From Candidatus Latescibacterota bacterium (GTDB lineage: Bacteria; Latescibacterota; UBA2968; GCA-2709665), in contig JAAXHE010000106.1 of the NCBI GenBank assembly GCA_012271065.1, positions 1 through 40,766 of the forward strand: a stretch of 40,766 nucleotides of DNA, read 5' to 3'. Below the pieces are notes generated by a model. That model ran no database searches, was not told where the DNA came from, and saw only the letters and a program-made list of their open reading frames with translations. Position 1 is the first letter of the stretch. The number at the start of each line of letters is the position of its first letter. The position numbers and the translations under genes were made by a program. This document shows, piece after piece, positions 8,095-15,165 of the stretch.

Positions 8095-8838
8095 TCACGC
8101 CTCAACGGTATCCGGTCGTCGTCCGACTGAGGGAGGCGCCATGAGACGCTGCTGCTGAGCAGTGAGGTCGGCGTATTCCCCTGGGTCGTAGTATCCCTGG
8201 GACCAGGCCGAGTGCCCGGGGCTGTATTTGTAAAGCAGGGCCCGGCGATCGTGATCGGCCGTCCATGGCTTCGTCCCGTGGATGAGGGCCTCCGTGAAAA
8301 TGAGTGCGTCGCCGGCGTCGACTTCGGGCTGTACCACGTAATGGGCGTCGCGCTCGAATTTCCGCACGTCCCGGGGAAGCCTGTCGACGAAGTTGGACTT
8401 ATGGCTCCCCGGAATGCAGGCGAACCCGCCGTCCCCGGGCCCCGCGGGCGACAGAAAGTACGTGACCACCGTAAGCCCGTTGCGCATGACGCCGTCGCGG
8501 TACTTGTACCAGTGGTCCGCCTCGGTGTCCGTCTCGCCGCCGTGCAGGCCGCCGCGCTCGGCTCCCTTTTTCATAAAGATGCAGTAGTCGTGGTCGATAC
8601 GGAATTTGGGACCGAGCAACTCGATCAGGTACGGCACGATCTTGTCGTGGTCCATCAGTGCTTGAAATTCAGGGCCCCATTGAGAAACGCGGCTGATCGT
8701 GCTCGTGCCCGGGTCGCCGTTTTCGGAAGCGAACCGGTCCGCAACGGCGTTCAATGGCTTCATTTCGTCCTGCGTGAGTACGTCCTTTACAACCAGGTAG
8801 CCTTCCAGGTCGAAGGTGAATTTTTCTTCGTCAGTCAC
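8095..8838 (-). CDS. Phytanoyl-CoA dioxygenase (PhyH) family protein
   Basis: Non-heme Fe(II)/2-oxoglutarate-dependent oxygenase of the PhyH family, 247 aa. I prefer the GTG at 8838 (AGGGAG 7 bp upstream), because it gives the family-typical N-terminus TDEEKFTFDLEGYLVVKDVL; an ATG at 8859 is also possible. A longer open frame to 9273 only overlaps the sulfatase gene. The distal His is in FTEALIHGTKPW and the 2-oxoglutarate-binding Arg lies 11 residues later (HDRRALLYKYSPG). The proximal iron motif is GGLHGGE, about 88 residues before the distal His, the spacing known for human PhyH, but the usual HxD is HGG here. The gene follows the sulfatase by 67 bp. Substrate unknown; these enzymes often hydroxylate small molecules. 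Confidence 0.85.
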   Translation of the reverse strand: MTDEEKFTFDLEGYLVVKDVLTQDEMKPLNAVADRFASENGDPGTSTISRVSQWGPEFQALMDHDKIVPYLIELLGPKFRIDHDYCIFMKKGAERGGLHGGETDTEADHWYKYRDGVMRNGLTVVTYFLSPAGPGDGGFACIPGSHKSNFVDRLPRDVRKFERDAHYVVQPEVDAGDALIFTEALIHGTKPWTADHDRRALLYKYSPGHSAWSQGYYDPGEYADLTAQQQRLMAPPSVGRRPDTVEA

Positions 8839-8905
8839 GGTCGCGCTCCCTGATTTCATTTTCGCCGTTGTCGAGCTGGAGAGGATCCATTCGCCCTGGC
8901 GCCGC

Positions 8906-10348
8906 TTAGTGGACCCGGAAGGCCGGCGCCTCGCCGGGCGCCGGCGAGTTGTCGAAGGCGCCCCGGTTTCGAACGGCTTCTTCACCGCCGAAAGACGCGA
9001 TTTTCGCCAGTTGGTCCGCTTTGGCGCGCGCATCCGTGGCTTCGGGATCCAGAATGTCGCGTAGCCGCCGCTCGAACGACGCCAGTGTGGACTGATGGTC
9101 CGGAAAACCAGAGAGATCCGTTGTTTCAGTCGGATCGCTATCGAGATTGAAGAGTTGCGGCGGCTCGTCCACGTAGTAAATGTACTTCCACGTTCGGTCA
9201 CGGAGCATGTACGCGGCATTGCGGGAACCGACCGCGTGGTATTCGCTGAAAACGGTCCGATTCTCGTCGGCATTCCTGGCGATCTGCCATAGGGAACGTC
9301 CGGGGAGGCGCGTGCCTTCCCGCGTAGCGCCAGCGCATTCCAGCACCGTGGGAAAGCAGTCTACCAGAGAAACGGGCGTATGGGCGGCCCGGCCCTGCGG
9401 AACGTCGGGCCCGGCCAGGATGAGCGGGACGGAGGCGGCTTCCTCGTACATCGTGAATTTCCCGAAGAGTCCGCGCGCACCAAGGGATTCGCCATGGTCC
9501 GACGTGTAGAGGACCCGTGTGGTGTCAAACAGATTGTTGTCGGCGAGCGCGTTCAGGACGCGGCCGACCTGACGGTCCAGATGCGTGCAGGCCCCGTAAT
9601 AGGCCGCCGTGACGTTTCGCAGTTCGCTTTCGGCAAAGCCACGGTCGTAGTGGAAAAACCGGCGGAACCGCCGTATGGCGGGATGATCGGGCCAGTCGTC
9701 CGAATGCCACTGGGCGGACAGGGGGAGGGATTCCGGCGGGTAGGAATCAAAGAGTTCGGGCGGCGCGATGTAGGGCGGATGCGGGCAGACGAACGACAGG
9801 AATAACACCCATGGCTTCTCGTCGTCACGATGCTCTGCCAGCCATGCGCACGCGCGGTCGGCGTTCGAAACGTCGTACTGCAGATAGGTCGAGTCTCCGG
9901 GACCGGCGCTGAGGATAGCGGAACGCTTGTCGCGGAACGGCGGGTTACCCCGGATGCAACTTAATATATCGCCCACGCCGTCCACGACGTGCAGCGGATC
10001 GATCTCCTGTGAAAAGCCGTTATCGTGCTCCGTGGCGCGGAAGTGCAGTTTACCGATGGAGGCGACCTGAAATCCCTGCTCCCTGAGACGGTGGCCCCAA
10101 CCGGGCACGCTGCCGTCGTAGGCGAACGCGTTGTCCCAGTTGCCCGTCTGATGGACGTATCGCCCGGTGGCGAGAGAAGCGCGGGCCGGCACGCAGATGG
10201 GGCAGTTGGTATAGGCGCTGGAAAAGCGGGTGCCTCGACGTGCGAGACTGTCGATGTTCGGCGTCCTGACGACCGGGTGGCCGTAGCAGCCGGTGATGTC
10301 CCGCGTGTGCTGGTCGGAGAGGATGAACAACAGATTGCTGGGATTCAT
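8906..10348 (-). CDS. Type I sulfatase (alkaline phosphatase superfamily)
   Basis: Arylsulfatase-type hydrolase of 480 aa. The formylglycine signature CxPxR is present as Cys52-V-P-A-Arg56 in NCPICVPARASLATGR, so activity needs a formylglycine-generating enzyme encoded elsewhere. Metal ligands are visible as the Asp in LLFILSDQHTRD near the N-terminus and Asp-His in YTSDHGESLG. No signal peptide is seen, so the protein is probably cytosolic, or its export signal is not recognisable. The start ATG at 10348 overlaps the stop of the small gene upstream (ATGA), implying translational coupling to the zeta-kinase module. The closest style is the choline-sulfatase/iduronate-sulfatase group used for organosulfate or sulfated-glycan scavenging. 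The sialidase-like and PhyH genes nearby fit a scavenging role, but no substrate can be named. Confidence 0.92.
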   Translation of the reverse strand: MNPSNLLFILSDQHTRDITGCYGHPVVRTPNIDSLARRGTRFSSAYTNCPICVPARASLATGRYVHQTGNWDNAFAYDGSVPGWGHRLREQGFQVASIGKLHFRATEHDNGFSQEIDPLHVVDGVGDILSCIRGNPPFRDKRSAILSAGPGDSTYLQYDVSNADRACAWLAEHRDDEKPWVLFLSFVCPHPPYIAPPELFDSYPPESLPLSAQWHSDDWPDHPAIRRFRRFFHYDRGFAESELRNVTAAYYGACTHLDRQVGRVLNALADNNLFDTTRVLYTSDHGESLGARGLFGKFTMYEEAASVPLILAGPDVPQGRAAHTPVSLVDCFPTVLECAGATREGTRLPGRSLWQIARNADENRTVFSEYHAVGSRNAAYMLRDRTWKYIYYVDEPPQLFNLDSDPTETTDLSGFPDHQSTLASFERRLRDILDPEATDARAKADQLAKIASFGGEEAVRNRGAFDNSPAPGEAPAFRVH

Positions 10349-10554
10349 CCTCTGGCTTCCTGATCGGTATCCATGTCTACCTGGATCTGATCGGCGGGGA
10401 TCCATACGACCTTTCCGTCTTGCCAGGTGGCAATGGGATTCCCGTTGCGTTTGTGCTGCAATAGCGCCTTTCGAACGGCTTCTCTCAAAGCATCGTCGAT
10501 CAATGTGCCTTCCTTGAAGATCCTGCTAACATCTTTGCTCGATGATCTTCTCAC
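10345..10554 (-). CDS. Small partner protein of the zeta-type kinase
   Basis: Protein of about 69 aa starting at GTG 10554, 4 nt after the zeta gene stop, with AAAGGTG 9 bp upstream. The frame stays open to 10614 but that part overlaps the zeta gene. The core reads DDALREAVRKALLQHKRNGNPIATW followed by DGKVVWIPADQI (quoted in part); this pattern, an amphipathic helix then NPI-W-DGKVVWIP, is one I associate with small genes next to zeta-like kinases. It is the likely antitoxin or regulator, although gene order (toxin first) is opposite to many modules. The stop overlaps the sulfatase ATG. Confidence 0.65.
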   Translation of the reverse strand: MRRSSSKDVSRIFKEGTLIDDALREAVRKALLQHKRNGNPIATWQDGKVVWIPADQIQVDMDTDQEARG

Positions 10555-10558
10555 GATC

Positions 10559-11137
10559 CTACACACCTTTCGTAATGTGTGTCCAAAGTCTGAGGTCCCG
10601 TATTTCCAAGTCAACGGTACCGCTGCCCGTCGAAATCAATCTGGGTCCGCTGGTCCCCGTGTTGTCGTAAAAACGCCAATGATCCGCAATCGGACGGTAC
10701 AGCCTGAAGAAATTACAGAGTCCTGAATAGTATCGCCGTCGAACTGTTGCGTCGGGGATATCGTGGCCGCCATCTCGAACGCGTGTCGCCACTCGAGCGA
10801 CTGCTATGTCCGGATCGGGAAGCCATAGGAATGTTAAATGAAAAACATAACCGATTTGCTTCAGTCGGCGTATCCACGGTGCAAAACTGCGGCTCGCGAG
10901 CGTCGACTCAAAAGCGAAATCCGCGCGTTTCGACGCCAGATCACGGAGCCGTGCCAACATAACGCGGCCTGCCTGAAGGGCAGCTGACTCCGGGTGGAAA
11001 CCCGACAGTCCCGATGCAATGGTGTCCGCATTGACGAATTCGGCCACATCCAGCGTATCTCGCAATAGCTGTGGAGCGGCCGTACTCTTTCCGGCGCCAT
11101 TCGGTCCTCCGATAAGGACAAGCTGCGGACTCGACAT
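10559..11137 (-). CDS. Zeta toxin-like P-loop kinase
   Basis: P-loop kinase of 192 aa of the zeta-toxin/COG4185 type. Walker A is GGPNGAGKST at residues 9-18. It is followed by FVNADTIASGLSGFHPE, the nucleotide/substrate-binding region of the family, and by AFESTLASRSF, a characteristic motif after the second strand. A basic segment RVATRVRDGGHDIPDATVRRRY carries the catalytic-type arginines. Zeta toxins phosphorylate UDP-N-acetylglucosamine and block wall synthesis; for this short subgroup the target is less certain. I chose ATG 11137 since the frame continues far upstream without homology. It is followed at once by the small partner gene, and the upstream 280 bp are shared with divergent pdxJ. 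Confidence 0.85.
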   Translation of the reverse strand: MSSPQLVLIGGPNGAGKSTAAPQLLRDTLDVAEFVNADTIASGLSGFHPESAALQAGRVMLARLRDLASKRADFAFESTLASRSFAPWIRRLKQIGYVFHLTFLWLPDPDIAVARVATRVRDGGHDIPDATVRRRYYSGLCNFFRLYRPIADHWRFYDNTGTSGPRLISTGSGTVDLEIRDLRLWTHITKGV

Positions 11138-11419
11138 AACTGTATCAGTGTCAGGCAAATGGAGAAAACTTCTGTTCGCCTCCCACGCAGGCGCGTCAGG
11201 CAATATAACGGAGCGCATTGCCATTCTGCAAGGGTTTTGCCCACTGAAGAACCTCGCTGTGTGGGCCGCTACCGTTAAGTTTGACGGAGAGCGCCGCCGG
11301 GTCGATGTGATGATTGACCCTTGAAAACGGATATCCGAGAGGCTATATTTCCGATTGACTGGAATACTTATGTCGTGCCGGCTTCGACCGGAAACCGGCT
11401 TCCGCGAAAGGCGGCTCAA

Positions 11420-12148
11420 ATGACCAGACTCAGCGTAAACGTAAACAAGGTGGCGCTGCTACGTAACACGCGAACCCTAGGCATTCCGAGCGTGACCCGG
11501 GCGGCTCAGATTTGTATCGACGCCGGAGCATACGGTATCACCGTCCACCCCCGGCCCGACCAGAGGCATATCAGGCCATCAGACGTGTACGAACTGAACG
11601 CGCTCGTTTCTGGCGTCGAGTTCAATATCGAGGGGAACCCCTTTGAGTCCGGATACCTGGACATCGTGCGGAGCGTGAAGCCCACGCAATGCACGCTGGT
11701 GCCGGATTCTCCCGACGCGTTTACGTCCGATCATGGCTGGGACCTTTCGAAGGACGGCGACCGCCTGAGGCCGATCATTCAGGAACTGAAGGCTTTAGGC
11801 AGCCGCGTGAGCCTGTTTATGGACTACGATTCGGATGAGATCCCGCGAGCCGCGTTTGTGGGGGCCGATCGGATCGAGCTCTACACGGAACCCTATGCGG
11901 ATGCGTTTCGAGAGAACGAGGATCTGGAGGTGGTGTTTGAGGGATACGCAAGGGCTGCCGCGATCGCTCAGGATGCGGGCCTTGGCGTCAACGCGGGGCA
12001 CGATCTGAACCTGGAGAATCTGGGAAGGTTCTGTTCCATTCCCGGCGTCCTGGAAGTTTCGATCGGCCACGCGCTGATCGGTGAAGCGCTCGAGATGGGG
12101 CTGGCGAACACGGTAAAGGCGTACCTGGAAATCCTGGCCACGACGTGA
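11420..12148 (+). CDS. pdxJ: Pyridoxine 5'-phosphate synthase
   Basis: PdxJ condenses 1-deoxyxylulose 5-phosphate with 3-amino-2-oxopropyl phosphate to pyridoxine 5'-phosphate in the DXP-dependent vitamin B6 pathway, in the cytosol. The product is 242 aa, the normal length. Family motifs are LSVNVNKVALLRNTR at the N-terminus, AGAYGITVHPRPDQRHIR with the active-site His and Arg residues, EFNIEGNP, CTLVPD, and GLGVNAGHDLNLENL with the conserved His, then EVSIGHALIGEAL for phosphate binding. ATG 11420 has AAGGCGG about 8 bp upstream; the open frame to 11321 is not conserved. Its stop is only 7 bp from the convergent sialidase-like gene; a small CCTCCA-GCG-TGGAGG hairpin at 12166-12180 could aid termination. 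Confidence 0.97.
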   Translation: MTRLSVNVNKVALLRNTRTLGIPSVTRAAQICIDAGAYGITVHPRPDQRHIRPSDVYELNALVSGVEFNIEGNPFESGYLDIVRSVKPTQCTLVPDSPDAFTSDHGWDLSKDGDRLRPIIQELKALGSRVSLFMDYDSDEIPRAAFVGADRIELYTEPYADAFRENEDLEVVFEGYARAAAIAQDAGLGVNAGHDLNLENLGRFCSIPGVLEVSIGHALIGEALEMGLANTVKAYLEILATT

Positions 12149-12155
12149 CCGTAAT

Positions 12156-13337
12156 CTAATGAAGGCCTCCAGCGTGGAGGTTCATGGCCAGACTGCGGTA
12201 GTTTCGAATGCGGTGGATGGTGCAGAGGTCGGCGTCGTGCTGGTCGCCGGAGTCCCGGCTGGTTCGGGAGAGTACCACGATGTCGTCCCCGTCCACGACG
12301 GCGCTGGGATACATGAAGCTGCGGTAGACGTTGTCGGGCCAGCGGGCCACGCAACCGGCCGGAAACCAGTTGAGGCAGTCGATTCCATAGTGGAGATAGA
12401 GCCACCGCCGTTCGTTTCCCGGGCCTCCGTGATATCCGGACTCCCGCATTTTTTTTGCCCAGCCAAGCAGGTCCTGTGAGTTCGTGATGAGGTTGCTCAG
12501 CATCCAGTACATTGATGCTGAATGATCGTGAATGATGTAGAATTTACACTGTGCGCCCGGCCAGGCCGCGAACTGCGTGAAGCTCAGGCGGTTGGCGTCT
12601 GGATCGTAGTCAAATACTGCGGCAATGTGGGCGGCCGCGTACTCGTCGAAAACACAGCGGCAGAACGCGCGGATGCGGCCGCGGACTTCGACGGTATTGG
12701 GCTCCAGCCACACGAGAGGGTCTCTCCAGCCGCCGGACAGTTGCGGGCGGTTTCCGTCCGGGAAGAGGTTTCGGGTCATTGCAGCGGGAATCTCCGGCTG
12801 ACGGACGATATTTGACAGCGTCCATGCTCCCGGGTCAAGGGGCGACATGCTCCGGTTCAGACGGAGCATCGTCTTCCCGCCGTGCCCATGGTCGGGCAGA
12901 TCCCAGTCCATTGCCCAGTAGACGGCTTCGGGGCGGAGAACCCTCGAGGTGGATATGTTCCAGATGGGGCCTTCGATCACCGTCCGGGGATCGCTCCAGG
13001 TTTCTCCTCTGTCGTCGCTGGCCACGATCAGAAAGTCCTTGTGGCATTTTTCCTGCACGAACATGAGCAGGCGGCCGTCCAGCACGAAGGGGGTGGCCTC
13101 TTCGTAGGGCAGGCCGGGGAGCTCCACCCAGGTGAGCCCTCCGTCGTCGCTTCGCAGAAGCCGCAGACGGCGGGAATAATCCCAGCCGGGGCGATGCCAT
13201 TGAGGCGCGGCCAGCAGCAGCGTGCCGTCGTCCAGGCGGGTCAGGTCGGGGTCGTGGAAGAAGAATCGCACCGGATCCGGCGCCTGAGCCGCAATGACGA
13301 AGTCCTGGGCGAGCGGTTGAATATTGGGATTGGACAT
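12156..13337 (-). CDS. Sialidase-like BNR-repeat protein
   Basis: Six-bladed-propeller, sialidase/neuraminidase-like protein of 393 aa. Two Asp-box (BNR) motifs are visible: SDDGGLTWVEL near residue 67 and SDDRGETWSDP near residue 112. The N-terminal segment FFHDPDLTRLDDGTLLLAAPQW resembles the first blade of exo-sialidase-type glycoside hydrolases. No signal peptide is seen at the chosen ATG 13337 (MSNPNIQP); the open frame to 13526 adds Pro/Arg-rich sequence without homology. Hydrolytic activity is not assured, because the Arg triad of true sialidases cannot be verified by eye. It is divergent from the PhyH gene at 13388 with 50 bp between, suggesting shared control. Confidence 0.7.
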   Translation of the reverse strand: MSNPNIQPLAQDFVIAAQAPDPVRFFFHDPDLTRLDDGTLLLAAPQWHRPGWDYSRRLRLLRSDDGGLTWVELPGLPYEEATPFVLDGRLLMFVQEKCHKDFLIVASDDRGETWSDPRTVIEGPIWNISTSRVLRPEAVYWAMDWDLPDHGHGGKTMLRLNRSMSPLDPGAWTLSNIVRQPEIPAAMTRNLFPDGNRPQLSGGWRDPLVWLEPNTVEVRGRIRAFCRCVFDEYAAAHIAAVFDYDPDANRLSFTQFAAWPGAQCKFYIIHDHSASMYWMLSNLITNSQDLLGWAKKMRESGYHGGPGNERRWLYLHYGIDCLNWFPAGCVARWPDNVYRSFMYPSAVVDGDDIVVLSRTSRDSGDQHDADLCTIHRIRNYRSLAMNLHAGGLH

Positions 13338-13387
13338 TGGAATACCCGTGTTGAATGGTGAACTGATTCGGTGAATGAGGAGGCGGT

Positions 13388-14131
13388 ATGGACCAGGAAC
13401 AGAAATATCTATTCGACCTGCAGGGATATATCGTCCTCGAGCAGATCGTGCCGCCGGAAATGGTGGCGGCCTGCAATGCCGCGCTCGACCGGTTCGAGGC
13501 CATGGATCCGGCGGATTACCCTGCACCGGTGGTATTGGGCCAGGAACGCACGCCGGAAAACCTCTATATTTCGAATATCATGGAGGGCGACGACGCATTT
13601 CTGCCGCTGATGGAACTTCCCGGATTGCTGGATGCCGTGGAATGCGTTACCGGCGGGCCTTATCGTCTAAACCACACGTACACGATCTATCGATGGGGCG
13701 GGGGTTATACGGGGATGCACATGCACGGCACGCCCATCCTCCCCAAATGCCAGTATCACTGCCGCAACGGACAGATGGTGTCGACGCTGACGAAAGCGGT
13801 CTTCCCGATGCTGGACTGCGGGCCGGAAGACGGCTGCTTCGCTGTGATCCCCGGGGCGCACAAGAGCAATTTCCCGAGACACTGGGGCGGCCATCCCAAC
13901 GATAACCCTCCCTTGCAGGCCGTTCCCGCGCGCGCGGGGGACGCCATTTTGTTCACCGAAGCGCTCACACACGGGTCCACGGTGAACGTGTCCGAGCGTC
14001 CGCGCCGCTCGCTTTACTATTGTTACAGCATCGGCTATATGCCCGATTGGGGCGGCCAGCACCTGCGATTCAGCCCTGGCCTGGCCGACCGCCTCAGCCC
14101 GTCTCAGCGGGATATACTCTCTCTCAAGTAA
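13388..14131 (+). CDS. Phytanoyl-CoA dioxygenase (PhyH) family protein
   Basis: Second PhyH-family Fe(II)/2-oxoglutarate oxygenase, 247 aa, the same length as the protein at 8095-8838 and with a matching N-terminus (DQEQKYLFDLQGYIVLEQIV). GAGGAGG lies a few bases before the ATG. The distal His is in FTEALTHGSTVN, the Arg in RPRRSLYYCYS, and the GCFAVIPGAHKSNFP segment is typical of the family. The proximal iron motif is YTGMHMHGTP: no Asp or Glu follows two residues after the first His (HMH) or after the second (HGT). It is divergent from a sialidase-like gene. Substrate unknown; probably small-molecule hydroxylation, with the metal-site variant as the main oddity. Confidence 0.85.
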   Translation: MDQEQKYLFDLQGYIVLEQIVPPEMVAACNAALDRFEAMDPADYPAPVVLGQERTPENLYISNIMEGDDAFLPLMELPGLLDAVECVTGGPYRLNHTYTIYRWGGGYTGMHMHGTPILPKCQYHCRNGQMVSTLTKAVFPMLDCGPEDGCFAVIPGAHKSNFPRHWGGHPNDNPPLQAVPARAGDAILFTEALTHGSTVNVSERPRRSLYYCYSIGYMPDWGGQHLRFSPGLADRLSPSQRDILSLK

Positions 14132-14160
14132 AAACCACGCGCCGGTCTCGTTGAAAACGG

Positions 14161-14304
14161 GAAGTAAGAAGGAAGAAGGAAGAAGACCGCACCGCGCCCC
14201 GCTGGTCCCGCGCTCAGCTTCTCGATACACACGTCGACAGTCCATTCGAAGGCACATCATACGGAAGAGTTACCGACTCTTTCTTCTTCCTTTTTCCTTC
14301 TTCC
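14161..14304. repeat. Inverted polypurine/polypyrimidine tracts between convergent genes
   Basis: A GAAGGAAGAAGGAAGAAG-type purine tract at 14161-14186 is mirrored by a TTCTTCTTCC...CCTTCTTCC tract at 14281-14304 (pyrimidine run continuing to about 14318). The arms can pair imperfectly across about 95 bp of ordinary sequence. They lie between the convergent PhyH and nuclease genes, so they may act in termination from both sides, or be a simple-repeat expansion. Confidence 0.5.
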
Positions 14305-14315
14305 TTTTCTTCTTT

Positions 14316-14714
14316 TTATCGTCTCCGCTTAAACGCCTTCCCGTGTCCCTCCCGGATCAGGACCTTTGCGAGGTTGGACCCGTCCCGCAGCCTGACCGTG
14401 GCCACGACCCGTCCGCCGAAGTTACCCTGCTTCACATTCTCCAGGTATACGGTTTTCCCGATCCGTTCCCGGACGAAGTCGCGTGCCAGCAGTGCGCGTC
14501 TTTTTTCGGATTGGCTTTTCGTCTGGATCTCCGGCGTATCCACGCCCCGCACGCGCACCTTTCCGCGCCAGGTCAAACCCGGCCATAACTCCACGTCAAC
14601 GGTCATCGTATCGCCATCGTACACGGAAACCACCGTCGCCTCATGTCTGGGATGTAATCTCTGCTTCCCATCGACCGGCGAAAACAGGCCAAAAAAAACG
14701 AAAATCCATACCAT
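14316..14714 (-). CDS. Secreted thermonuclease (SNase) family protein
   Basis: Staphylococcal-nuclease-fold protein of 132 aa that would cleave nucleic acids in a calcium-dependent way. The N-terminus (MVWIFVFFGLFSPVDG) is a short hydrophobic stretch that can serve as signal peptide or anchor, placing the enzyme outside the cytoplasm. Family motifs are VVSVYDGDTMTV, KVRVRGVDTPEI with the conserved Arg and Asp-x-Pro-Glu, and GGRVVATVRL for the second strand pair. AGGAG lies 7 bp before ATG 14714, which decides the start against the open frame to 14783. The C-terminus is very basic (KAFKRRR). It is a single gene, convergent with the PhyH gene. Confidence 0.9.
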   Translation of the reverse strand: MVWIFVFFGLFSPVDGKQRLHPRHEATVVSVYDGDTMTVDVELWPGLTWRGKVRVRGVDTPEIQTKSQSEKRRALLARDFVRERIGKTVYLENVKQGNFGGRVVATVRLRDGSNLAKVLIREGHGKAFKRRR

Positions 14715-15165
14715 AACACGCTCCTGAATATGGCTTGAGAAACGGAAACGCAACAGTATATTGCAATCGTACGAAGCTGTCAACTGCAGGACGGAATCGG
14801 AGAACGCAATCGGAGTGACAATTCCGTCAGAAGGCTCCTTGGGATTCGTATGATACTCAGGAATTGTCGCATACGGTTAATCTGCGACCTGGATTTCAGT
14901 CGGTTGTACTATCTTGGTTGATTGTCAAACATAAATTGGAGATCCGCATTCACGTATCGATTCAACTTGCAAGGTGAACAAAGTTTCACTATATTCAGAT
15001 TGGGCATGTACTCGCGCTGATTTCAACCAATCATTGATTCTGTACCAATCAGAAAAAGCGCCAGTTGACGAAGGCTGCGGACACTGTACCCTACGGCGCC
15101 ACCTAATCGCTCCCTACGGTTCCTGATTTCATTTGACATCTGCGAATCTACGAGATTTCTTAGTT
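14715..15165. other. Gene-free region ahead of the restriction-modification operon
   Basis: 450 bp without a convincing reading frame. Its base composition is lower in GC than the flanking left part, as in the following genes, so it probably marks the left edge of the defence island. No tRNA, integrase or clear direct-repeat attachment site is visible. It contains the promoter candidate at 14967-14995. Confidence 0.5.
14967..14995 (+). promoter_or_regulatory. Candidate promoter with operator-like symmetry for the restriction-modification operon
   Basis: TTGCAA (14967-14972) and TATATT (14990-14995) are spaced by 17 bp, close to sigma-70 consensus. The spacer holds a small inverted repeat, GTGAA (14974-14978) and TTCAC (14985-14989), which could bind a repressor. 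It is about 170 bp upstream of the methyltransferase ATG. Confidence 0.35.

Noticed and set aside
8859..9273. N-terminal extension of the PhyH frame at 8095
   Set aside because: The extension is Arg/Ser/Thr-rich, overlaps the sulfatase gene in another frame and lacks homology; the ribosome binding site supports the start at 8838.
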